64,000 bases of DNA from an uncultured Clostridia bacterium (GTDB lineage: Bacteria > Bacillota > Clostridia > Lachnospirales > CAG-274): positions 1-64,000 of the forward strand of contig CALWSK010000003.1 in NCBI GenBank assembly GCA_944384195.1, written 5' to 3'. Under the pieces are notes generated by a model. The model was not told the DNA's origin. It was given only the letters and a program-made list of their open reading frames with translations, and did no database searches. Every line of letters begins with the position of its first letter. Positions within the stretch are counted from its first letter, which is position 1. Positions 53,733-61,946 of the stretch are shown here, piece by piece. The translations under genes and the position numbers were made by a program.

Positions 53733-55025
53733 TTAGTTATTTTCTGTTTCTAATTCTAATTTTAAATTCATATTATCTATCTTTCTAACAAATGGTAAAT
53801 ATACGAAGAAAGATACAACTAATATAATAGCCTGATATAAAGCCGCTCTCCAACCACCAATTATAAAGCCTGATATAATAGGAGGAGTTGTCCAAGGTAA
53901 AAGTATAGAACCAAATAAAGGAACTAAACCTGTAATTTGTACAAAGTATAAAGAAACACCAGATATAATAGGCATAAGTATAAATGGTATAGCTAAAAAT
54001 GGATTCATAACTATAGGCATACCAAATAAGATAGGTTCGTTTATATTAAAGATTCCAGGCACTAAAGCAAGTTTTCCAAGCTCTTTACATTGTTTAGATT
54101 TAGAAAATGCTACTAAATACATTGTAAGACCAAGAGTTATACCACTACCAGCCATATTTACAAATAAATCATAAAAAGCAGGAGTAACTATATGACCTCC
54201 ATTTGCTCTTGTAAGCTCTACTCCTTGTTGAATTAATAAGTCGTTAGCCTCACCATTAGCTAAAAGAAGAGGAGTTATAACACTAGCAACAACTGTACCT
54301 CCGTGTATACCAAAAAGCCATAAGAAAGAAACAGTAAATCCTATTATTATAATAGCCGGAAGTGTATCAGACATACCTTGTAATGGAGTTTGAATAACTG
54401 TATATATCCATTCTAACATAGTAGTATCAAACTTTTTAAATATTGCATATATACTCATACCTAAAGTAATAATAATAGCAGCTGGTATTAAAGAAGCAAA
54501 TGCTTTAGCTACACCGCTAGGAACACCAGGAGGCATTTTTATACTAACACGCTTTTTAAGTAAAAAAGAATAAAATTTACCAACAAATAAACCAATAATA
54601 ATAGCCGATATCATTCCTTTAGAAGAAGACCATTCTTTAGATATAACATCATTTACAATAATACCATCTGGAGTAGTTACATAATTGTTCATAAGAAGTA
54701 TAAACAAAACTAATGCAACAACACCACAACTTAGAGGGTCTTGTTCTTCTAATACAGCATAGTTATAGGCTATACCTATAGTAATTACTAAAGATAAAAT
54801 AGCAAATGTAGAATTATATCCTTGTAAAAATATAGCTCCAAGTCCAGAGCTCATAATAAATTCTTTTATACTTTCTATAGGAAAATTATATAAAAGTAAA
54901 AGAATAGAGCCTACTATAGTAATAGGCATAGTTAAAATAACCCCATTTTTTAAAGATTGTATGGATTTTAAATTTACAAATTTTCCAACCATAGGAACAA
55001 GCTTAGAATTAATAAAATCTTTCAT
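53733..55025 (-). CDS. celB: PTS cellobiose/lactose-family IIC membrane subunit
   Basis: 430-residue EIIC of the Lac family: sugar channel in the membrane. About ten hydrophobic segments, with the family's NINEPILFGMPIVMNP motif (substrate His replaced by context typical of cellobiose systems) and GIHGGTVVASV. Start taken as ATG 55025, 9 bases after GGAG; a first ATG abuts the ribosome site. Works with the EIIB at 56348 and EIIA at 58073. Confidence 0.94.
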   Translation of the reverse strand: MKDFINSKLVPMVGKFVNLKSIQSLKNGVILTMPITIVGSILLLLYNFPIESIKEFIMSSGLGAIFLQGYNSTFAILSLVITIGIAYNYAVLEEQDPLSCGVVALVLFILLMNNYVTTPDGIIVNDVISKEWSSSKGMISAIIIGLFVGKFYSFLLKKRVSIKMPPGVPSGVAKAFASLIPAAIIITLGMSIYAIFKKFDTTMLEWIYTVIQTPLQGMSDTLPAIIIIGFTVSFLWLFGIHGGTVVASVITPLLLANGEANDLLIQQGVELTRANGGHIVTPAFYDLFVNMAGSGITLGLTMYLVAFSKSKQCKELGKLALVPGIFNINEPILFGMPIVMNPFLAIPFILMPIISGVSLYFVQITGLVPLFGSILLPWTTPPIISGFIIGGWRAALYQAIILVVSFFVYLPFVRKIDNMNLKLELETENN

Positions 55026-55072
55026 TATTATCATCTCCAGTCTTTATCATAATTGATTAAATATAAAATATT

Positions 55073-56164
55073 TTAATATTCTATAAATTTAAAAGGTTTC
55101 CAACAAGTAAGATATTCTAAAAGAAAAATTTCTGTTTGTGGAATTTTTCCCACAACATTTTTCTTACCATCGTTTTCCATATCTTGTAATACTATTTGAA
55201 GTTCTCCTTTATATTTTGGATAATTATCATTTAATATTATTATATCTCCACGTTTTAAATCTCTTGTATTTCTAGCCGGGATACTATCTTTACTAAATTT
55301 TAATCTAGGTTGTGTAGAACGTGCTGTATATTCGCTCATATTCCCTCTTACTATATGTATATCATCATAATATAATATTTGTCTTTCTATTTGGCTAAGC
55401 TCTCCTTCAAATTCTATATCAAAAGTTAATATACCCTCATCAAGACTTGCAAGAAGCTCTAGCTCTTTATCACTAGCATAACAATTGCCAATAATAACAT
55501 CATCTATCATTCTTGTAGCAAATAGATGCCTAGCTTGAGCTGATATATCTAAATTTCTATGCATCTCAAGAGTACAAAGCCCATCATAAACTGGCCAAGG
55601 CCCAAAAGTATTTTCTTGCTTACTAGATATAAATCCGGCAATATTTAGTCCGTATTTTTTTATCTGCTCATTACATTTATTAAAATGATTTAAGCTAAGT
55701 CCAGACAGTTTTTGTGGATAAAAATTGTGACAAGTTGTTACTTTTTTTAAATTAGGATTAAAAGACATAACAAGATCTATATATCTATTGCCAAAGCTAC
55801 CATTAAGCTCTATCTTTAGCCCTTCTTTATTGTAAGTCATAAGACTTTCTTTTAAGCCATCAAAAGTTTCGTCTAGTCTTATAGTATCTGCCCCTATTTC
55901 TTTAAAAAACCTTAAATTATCATAAGATATATCAAGATTTTCAAATACAGAAGGACTTACATCTACTATAACTTCCATATTAAAGCTATGTGCTAAAGAA
56001 CAAACTTCTTTAAATAGCGCCTTTATATCATCTTTTTCTTTACTATCCACACTTAAAAGACACGTGAAAATTTTTTTAAATCCAAGACTACCTGCTTTTT
56101 TTATATAATTTAAAATTTCTTCTTTTTTGCTATGTTCTGGATAAATAGAAATACCTAGTCCCAT
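55073..56164 (-). CDS. mupG: MupG-like 6-phospho-N-acetylmuramidase (DUF871)
   Basis: 363-residue DUF871 protein with N-terminal TIM barrel (about 1-235, opening GLGISIYPEH) and C-terminal cyclophilin-like domain (about 240-363). MupG of Staphylococcus splits MurNAc-6-phosphate-GlcNAc during wall-sugar recycling. Its presence between EIIB and EIIC suggests that the transporter may take in muropeptide disaccharides as well as beta-glucosides. No clear ribosome site before the ATG, and a terminator-like hairpin precedes it, so expression is probably lower than that of the first three genes. Confidence 0.87.
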   Translation of the reverse strand: MGLGISIYPEHSKKEEILNYIKKAGSLGFKKIFTCLLSVDSKEKDDIKALFKEVCSLAHSFNMEVIVDVSPSVFENLDISYDNLRFFKEIGADTIRLDETFDGLKESLMTYNKEGLKIELNGSFGNRYIDLVMSFNPNLKKVTTCHNFYPQKLSGLSLNHFNKCNEQIKKYGLNIAGFISSKQENTFGPWPVYDGLCTLEMHRNLDISAQARHLFATRMIDDVIIGNCYASDKELELLASLDEGILTFDIEFEGELSQIERQILYYDDIHIVRGNMSEYTARSTQPRLKFSKDSIPARNTRDLKRGDIIILNDNYPKYKGELQIVLQDMENDGKKNVVGKIPQTEIFLLEYLTCWKPFKFIEY

Positions 56165-56276
56165 ATAATTTTGCTACTAAAATATAACAAATTCATCTAA
56201 AAATTAATATTTAGATTTATTTGCCTAGTAGTTTCTCCTTTTTTTTATTTTTATATACAAATTTAGCCATTATTTA

Positions 56277-56332
56277 TATATAAAAAGGGTAGATTATTAT
56301 TCGCTATTATAAAAACCCACCCTTTTTATATA
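56277..56332 (-). terminator. Internal terminator/attenuator in the PTS operon
   Basis: TATATAAAAAGGGT and ACCCTTTTTATATA, a perfect 14-bp stem with a 28-base loop, between EIIB and mupG. On the minus strand the stem ends in TTTTT, so it should end part of the transcripts. Confidence 0.75.
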
Positions 56333-56347
56333 ATTAAATCTAAAAGC

Positions 56348-56653
56348 CTATTTTTTTAAATTTATAGCGAAATCTAAAACTTTTTCTCCATTCATCATAC
56401 CATAATCTTGCATAGGTATAACTTCTACTGGAATATTAAGTGGTTCAAACACTTTTTTAGCCTCTGATAATTTATAAGCTATTTGTGGTCCTAAAAGAGC
56501 AATATCTATTCCATCTGCTTCTTGTATCATTTTTGTTTCAGAATGTGCAGAAATTTCAACTTCTAAATCTCTTTTTTTAGCAACCTCTATCATTTTATTA
56601 ACTAACATACTTGTAGACATACCTGCAGAACAAAATAATTTAATTTTTAACAT
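56348..56653 (-). CDS. celA: PTS cellobiose/lactose-family IIB subunit
   Basis: 101-residue EIIB that carries phosphate on a Cys. Seen: KIKLFCSAGMSTSMLVNKM with phospho-Cys near residue 7 and LLGPQIAYKL. Start set at ATG 56653, 9 bases after GGAG. Follows the GH4 gene by 33 bases. Confidence 0.95.
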   Translation of the reverse strand: MLKIKLFCSAGMSTSMLVNKMIEVAKKRDLEVEISAHSETKMIQEADGIDIALLGPQIAYKLSEAKKVFEPLNIPVEVIPMQDYGMMNGEKVLDFAINLKK

Positions 56654-56686
56654 AATAAACATCTCCTTTAAAATTTTTTATTTATA

Positions 56687-58039
56687 TTATTTATTTTTTA
56701 TAAGCTCTATTATATCTTTAAATTGTGGTAAATGCTTTTCATTAGCAACAAGCATTTCATCTAGCATAGATTTACAAGAATCTCCACTAGTAATAAGAGG
56801 GTTCATAATAAACGCTTGAAGTAATTTGTTATAATCGCCTTTTATAGCAGCTTCTACTACAAATTCTTCCATAGACTTCATAAGTTGTACTAAGCCTCTA
56901 ATACTAGGGCTAAATTTTCCCCAAGTTAGCGTTTCTGCTCCGTGGCTTGTTATTATACTAGATATTTCTACAACACTATCATAAGGTAAGTCAGCTATAG
57001 CTCCATTATTTAAAGTACAAACTACCATTTGCTTTCTTTTATCATTTTCTATACTTGCTATAGTCTCGCAAGCAACATCGCTATAGTATGCTCCGCCTCT
57101 TTTTTCTAGTTGTTCTGGTTTATAATCTAAGTTTTCATCTTTGTATAACTCAAAAAGCTCGGCCTCTGTTTGCTTAACACTTTCTGCTCTTGTTTTATTT
57201 TCTTTAAATTCTTCTAGCTCATCTTTTAGCATCTGCTCTGTTATGTAATAATATCTATGATAAGAGCAAGGTAAAGCTTGTAAATCTTTTATTTGTTCAT
57301 AAAAGTAAGGATACTCTTTAATATTTTTAACACCTTTTAGTTTAACCTTTGAATCTGGGTGATATATTTTTTCAATAAGATAATCTGTAATTTCATTACC
57401 TTCTTTATCCCACACTTTATGATAGTTAAAATGGTTTAAACCGGCAAATTTAAAAAATAACTCGTTAGAAAACTTATCAAGCCCCATTATTTGATTTATA
57501 TCTGTTGTTATGCTAATAGGTATATTACAAAGTCCTAAAGTTTTTTTCCAACCATCATATTTAATAGCAGCCTCGGTAATCATATTAGCCGGATTAGTAA
57601 AGTTTATAAGCCAAGCATTAGGACAAAGCTCTTTCATATCTTCTATAATATCTAAAATAACTGGTATAGTCCTAAGAGCCTTAAATATTCCCCCCGCACC
57701 ATTTGTTTCTTGTCCTATCATTCCATATTTTAAAGGAATTCTCTCATCTAAAATTCTAGAATCTAAATGACCTACCCTAAGTTGTGTAGTTACATAATCG
57801 GCATCTTTTAGAGCTTCTTTTCTATTTGTAGTATAGCTTATTTTCCAGTCTAATCCACTAGCTTTAACCATACGTCTTGCCATATTGCCTACTATTTCTA
57901 GCTTTTCTTTACCTTCTTCTATATCAACAAAAAATATCTCTCCTATATTTAGATCATCTGCTCTTTTTATAAAGCCTTCTACAAGCTCTGGTGTGTAACT
58001 GCTACCACCACCAATAGTAACTATTTTTAATTTGCTCAT
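56687..58039 (-). CDS. Glycoside hydrolase family 4, 6-phospho-beta-glucosidase
   Basis: 450-residue NAD+- and Mn2+-dependent GH4 hydrolase. Seen: Rossmann GGGSSYTPELVEG, MIGQETNGAGGIFKALR, the metal Cys in GLCNIPI and the His in GLNHFNY. Splits 6-phospho-beta-glucosides by an oxidation-elimination route. AAAGGATAAAACT before ATG. Same role class as the GH1 gene, suggesting more than one linkage or sugar is handled. Confidence 0.95.
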   Translation of the reverse strand: MSKLKIVTIGGGSSYTPELVEGFIKRADDLNIGEIFFVDIEEGKEKLEIVGNMARRMVKASGLDWKISYTTNRKEALKDADYVTTQLRVGHLDSRILDERIPLKYGMIGQETNGAGGIFKALRTIPVILDIIEDMKELCPNAWLINFTNPANMITEAAIKYDGWKKTLGLCNIPISITTDINQIMGLDKFSNELFFKFAGLNHFNYHKVWDKEGNEITDYLIEKIYHPDSKVKLKGVKNIKEYPYFYEQIKDLQALPCSYHRYYYITEQMLKDELEEFKENKTRAESVKQTEAELFELYKDENLDYKPEQLEKRGGAYYSDVACETIASIENDKRKQMVVCTLNNGAIADLPYDSVVEISSIITSHGAETLTWGKFSPSIRGLVQLMKSMEEFVVEAAIKGDYNKLLQAFIMNPLITSGDSCKSMLDEMLVANEKHLPQFKDIIELIKNK

Positions 58040-58072
58040 AGTTTTATCCTTTCTTTTTATTATTTTTATATT

Positions 58073-58396
58073 TTAAGAATTTTTTAATTTATATAATTCT
58101 TTATGTATATTTATCATTTCTCTAGCTAAATCTTTTACCGTCATAGCATTCATAAGATGGTCTTGTCCGTGTACCACTAACAACGAAAATTCTAAATCTG
58201 AATTTCCACTAGCTTCTTTTTGTAAAAGCTCTGTTTGAAAGTTGTGAGCTTTACCTATAGCTTCTTCTGCTTCTTTCATATATTTTTCTGCCGTTTCAAA
58301 ATCTCCGTTTTGTGCAGAAGATATAGCCATCATAGCTTTACCTCTTCCATCACCACCATTTAAAACTAAGTTTGTGATGATTTGCTCTATATTCAT
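58073..58396 (-). CDS. celC: PTS cellobiose/lactose-family IIA subunit
   Basis: 107-residue EIIA, a three-helix bundle. Seen: GGDGRGKAMMAISSA near the N-terminus and the phospho-His in LLVVHGQDHLMNAM. First gene of the leftward operon celC-GH4-celA-mupG-celB-GH1; GGAGGG before ATG. Confidence 0.95.
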   Translation of the reverse strand: MNIEQIITNLVLNGGDGRGKAMMAISSAQNGDFETAEKYMKEAEEAIGKAHNFQTELLQKEASGNSDLEFSLLVVHGQDHLMNAMTVKDLAREMINIHKELYKLKNS

Positions 58397-58429
58397 ATTT
58401 ATCCCTCCAACATTTCAATTTCTGATTTT

Positions 58430-58459
58430 AGTATATCATTACTAAAAAAATAACTCCAA
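58430..58459 (-). promoter_or_regulatory. Promoter of the PTS operon
   Basis: Minus strand TTGGAG (58459-58454), 18-base spacer, TATACT (58435-58430). The weak -35 suits an activator-dependent promoter. Confidence 0.6.
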
Positions 58460-58462
58460 CGT

Positions 58463-58492
58463 AAAAATTACCTTTACAAAAAGGTAATTTTT
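58463..58492 (-). promoter_or_regulatory. Perfect 13-bp palindrome just upstream of the PTS promoter
   Basis: AAAAATTACCTTT and AAAGGTAATTTTT around a 4-base centre, immediately upstream of the -35 box, the usual place for an activator such as the PRD regulator encoded nearby. The bases from here to about 58734 are A+T-rich with no other feature seen. Confidence 0.7.
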
Positions 58493-58734
58493 AATAATAT
58501 TATGCTAATTTAGCTTATATGTTATATATAAATTTCCTATAAAAAGCTTAAAAATTAATATATTTATTTTTTTGTCTTTGCATAAATTTTTTTATAATTT
58601 TTTTAATATTATTTATTTTAATAATCAATTTTTTAAATATCTTATGTTCAAAACCAAATATTTCTAAAATTTTTTTCTTAAAATTTAAAATATAAACTCA
58701 TTTATAAATTTTATTAAATCACACATTAATCGTA

Positions 58735-58768
58735 TTAAAAAAAGTTGTAGCTTTTCTATCTACAACTT
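58735..58768 (-). terminator. Terminator of the PRD regulator gene
   Basis: AAGTTGTAG and CTACAACTT around a 9-base loop, then seven T on the minus strand. Confidence 0.88.
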
Positions 58769-58778
58769 CTCTATTATT

Positions 58779-60656
58779 TTATGATGATAAAAGCAAATAT
58801 AAAGTTTCAAAAGATGGATTTTTCTTTAATATTTGTATTTTTTCTTCATTAAGTAAAAATGATGAAGTTATTTTGTAAAAATTTTCTAAATATTCATCAT
58901 CACCAACTGCTATACATATTAAAAAAACAATAGTTACATTTTTTCTTCCCCACCAAATAGGCTTATCCAAAACCCCAACTGCTACAAAGCTATAGTCAAA
59001 TATAGACTTATGAGGGTGCATAATAGCAACATCTTCCATAAAATCTGTTGTTCCAAGCTCTTCTCTTTTTAGTACAGAATTATAAAATCTTTTGTCTATA
59101 TCATAATATTTTTTGCAATTATTAAATAATACTTTTAATATCTTTTCTTTCTCTATTTCTTTTATATTATTAATAAATAGATGTTTTTTATAATATTTTT
59201 CTAGAATTGTTTTTTCTTCATTTTTGAAAAGTTTTTCAACTTCCAACACATCGTGGCTTTCTAATAAAATATTTATATCAAATACTGGCTTAGGTAAATC
59301 AATATTTATTTTAGAAGTAATAAATATATAGTCTATTTTATCAAAATCAAAATTATTAAGTTCTGCTAAATTGCATTCATATATCTTATCTATATATTTA
59401 TCAAAATTATCCTTATATTTATACATAAAAAGTTTAGCTAAAGACTTGCCAGAAACATTTACAATTAGTATATTTTTATTTTTTAGATTTTTTTCTTTCA
59501 TTTCTTTTGCACAAGCAAATAACATAGCAAAATAACCTATTTCATCTTCTGGTATATCTTTTTTGTAGTGTTTTTTAAGCACACTGCACGCATAATTTGC
59601 TATCATATAGCTATCGGCATATTGTGTCTTCATAGTATCTAATATAGGATTTTTTATTTTTATATTATAAGATAATCTATTATGTAAACGTAAAATATGT
59701 TGCATAAATAAGCTTTTTATTTCTGAATTATTAGTATAATCAAGTTGAAATGCATTTAATACAACTTCCAACATCTCATCTAATATTTTTACAAAGTTTT
59801 TTTCTCTTTCAAGCTTTATCATTTTGTTCGTGGAAGAAACTAATTGTGTATTTAAATACATAGTAAAAAATAAAAGTTCTTCTTGACTAAACACAATATC
59901 AAATTTCTTTTCTAAAAAACACATTATATCAAGACAAGAATTTCTAAGCTCTATATCAAGTTCAATATCTGTGCTTATATTATCAACATTTTTTATAATA
60001 AATTTAGATTTTATCCTTTATATAGATATAGCAAGATATAAAGATAAATTTTCAAAACATATATTAGATACTAAAATGGAATTTTTTTCAAATATTTCTG
60101 ACATAACAGCAGATATAACATCTAAATACTTACTTATATTATGATTTCTTTTCTTTTTATTTATATCAAGCAAAAGCATTCTCTTTCTAAATTCATCTCC
60201 GGATATATATATGCCATAATTTGGCTTTCTATCTAACCTAAGACTATAGCTTTCTAGCTCTTGTTCTATTTGCTTTAGCTCTTTTGTTATAGTATTTCTA
60301 GACATATATAAAATATCTACTATATCTTCAATCTTTATATAGTCATTTTCCCAAAGTAATATAAGTATAAGCTCTAAATCATATTTAAAAATTCTATTTG
60401 TAAAATCTCTAAAAAAAGTGTTGTATTTTTCTTCTTCCACTATCTCTAAGATATATCCAACACCCTTTTTAGATTTCATAATAGCTCCATTTTCTTCTAA
60501 AATTTGGGAAAGTTGATTAACTTTTACTCTAGCTGTTTTCTCGCTAATTTGCAATTCCTTAGCTATCCTTTTAGAAGTTACATATTCATCAGTAGAAAGC
60601 AATTTTAAAATTTTTGGAAAATATTTATCACAAATTATATTTTTTTCTTCATTCAT
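58779..60656 (-). pseudogene. licR: LicR-type PRD activator interrupted by an in-frame TAA
   Basis: Full-length (about 626-codon) transcriptional activator of the LicR/BglG-like family with a single TAA at 60020-60018. The halves are in the same frame with 31 clean codons between the stop and the next ATG, which continue the first PRD (LAISI, stop, RIKSKF). Domains: HTH_11 and Mga-type HTH (about 1-165), PRD1 (from about 180, holding the stop), PRD2, an EIIB-like domain (ILIVNVSGKSLAKL), and an EIIA-like end (REELGTTDF, MHPHKS). It should sense PTS phosphorylation and activate the adjacent operon. Start: ATG 60656 after GGGG. A C-to-T change in a CAA codon would create the stop. Confidence 0.88.
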
Positions 60657-60761
60657 ACTCCCTATCCCCACTTATATCACTATCTATCATTATTATCAAT
60701 ACTAATTAGTATATATTATAAAATTAATATTTGCAAGATAAATACTATTGTAAAAAAATAA

Positions 60762-60785
60762 AAGGCGCAGAATAATCTGTCGCCT
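60762..60785 (-). terminator. Terminator of the 26-residue mini-gene
   Basis: Minus strand AGGCGACAGA and TCTGCGCCT pair with one bulged base, followed by TTTATTTTTTT. Confidence 0.75.
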
Positions 60786-60827
60786 ATATAATAAACTTAT
60801 ATTTTTTATAAATTAGCATTATGTATA

Positions 60828-60908
60828 TTAAAAAACTAATTTTCCTAGTAAATATCCTAGTTGATAACAACCTACAACGGATAAAGTAAGATAAAATACA
60901 TTTTTCAT
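60828..60908 (-). CDS. 26-residue membrane mini-protein
   Basis: ATG at 60908 with GGGGGGATATT upstream, encoding a 26-residue peptide that is one hydrophobic helix with a Lys at each end (MKN start, LLGKLVF end) and a single Cys. It has its own promoter, TTGGTA-17-TATTAT (60966-60938), and its own terminator (60762-60785), so it looks like a real, independently expressed gene rather than chance. Small membrane regulators and type I toxins share this design; no antisense RNA promoter was recognised. Function unknown. Confidence 0.6.
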   Translation of the reverse strand: MKNVFYLTLSVVGCYQLGYLLGKLVF

Positions 60909-61009
60909 AATATCCCCCCATATAATTAATCTTTAGTATAATATATTATATGAAAGATAATACCAATATATGAAAAAAATAATATCAAAAATTATTTTAT
61001 TTTTATACA

Positions 61010-61888
61010 TTAATTGATATGTTTTTTTATTATCTTAGCTAAAGTTGCAAATTCTTCTATAGTAAGTTTTTCTCCTCTTATATTAACATCAAAACCAGCT
61101 TCTTCTAATATAATTGCTATCTTTTCTTTATCAAAGTTAAATTGTTTTGCATTAAATATACAGTTAAGTAGTGTTTTTCTTCTTTGAGAAAATGCTATTT
61201 TTATAACTTCAAAAAATAAATCTAAATCATCTACTTCTACAGGAGGCTTTTCTAATGTAGTAAGCTTTATAACTGCAGAATCCACATTAGGTCTTGGCAT
61301 AAAGCAATTTCTAGGTACATTAGCTACTATATAAGGCTCACAAAAATATTGTACTATTACAGATAAAGAACCATAGTCTTTATTACCCTCTTTTGCTCCC
61401 ATTCTTAAAGCTACCTCTTTTTGTATCATAACTGTTATACTTTCTATAGGAAGCCTATTTTCTAATATATTCATTATTATAGGTGTTGTTATATAATAAG
61501 GCAAATTAGCTACAACTTTTATCTTAGCTCCTTTATTCTCAAGAGCAATTTTATTTATATCTACCTTTAATATATCTTCATTTATTATCTCTATATTATC
61601 ATAATTAGAAAGTGTATCTTCTAATATAGGTATAAGTGTTTTGTCTATCTCAACGGCTATAACTTTTTTCGCAGTTTTAGCAAGACAAGAAGTTAGAGTA
61701 CCTATCCCTGGGCCTATCTCTATTACAACATCATCTTCGCAAACATCAGCAGAAGATACAATCTTATCTAAAACGTGTTTATCAACCAAAAAGTTTTGCC
61801 CAAAGTTTTTCTTAAAGGCAAAGTCATATTTTTTTATAATTTCCTTTGTTTTAAAGGCTAGAGTTTTGTTTTCATCTAAATTATTAAT
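61010..61888 (-). CDS. rsmA: 16S rRNA dimethyladenosine transferase, apparently starting at AUU
   Basis: Dimethylates A1518 and A1519 of 16S rRNA late in 30S assembly. Seen: N-terminal KNFGQNFLVDKHVLDKI, SAM motif EIGPGIGTLTSCL, NLPYYITTPI catalytic motif, and PRPNVDSAV. The frame is open from 61906 but holds no ATG, GTG or TTG before the conserved FGQNFL; a TTG at 61789 would remove that SAM-contacting motif. The best start is ATT 61888, 6 bases after GGAGAG, giving 292 residues, normal for the family. It lies 58 bases after alaS. Confidence 0.93.
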   Translation of the reverse strand: MNNLDENKTLAFKTKEIIKKYDFAFKKNFGQNFLVDKHVLDKIVSSADVCEDDVVIEIGPGIGTLTSCLAKTAKKVIAVEIDKTLIPILEDTLSNYDNIEIINEDILKVDINKIALENKGAKIKVVANLPYYITTPIIMNILENRLPIESITVMIQKEVALRMGAKEGNKDYGSLSVIVQYFCEPYIVANVPRNCFMPRPNVDSAVIKLTTLEKPPVEVDDLDLFFEVIKIAFSQRRKTLLNCIFNAKQFNFDKEKIAIILEEAGFDVNIRGEKLTIEEFATLAKIIKKHIN

Positions 61889-61916
61889 ATAAATCTCTCC
61901 AAACTTTTATTATTTT

Positions 61917-61940
61917 AAAAGGGGATTATTATTAATCCCC
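61917..61940 (-). terminator. Terminator of alaS
   Basis: GGGGATTA and TAATCCCC hairpin (61921-61940), followed by only TTTT; possibly leaky into rsmA. Confidence 0.75.
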
Positions 61941-61946
61941 TAAAAA

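Noticed and set aside
60018..60671. Two separate regulator genes at 58779 and 60018
   Set aside because: The frames are continuous and each part contains incomplete PRD domains; one interrupted gene explains both.
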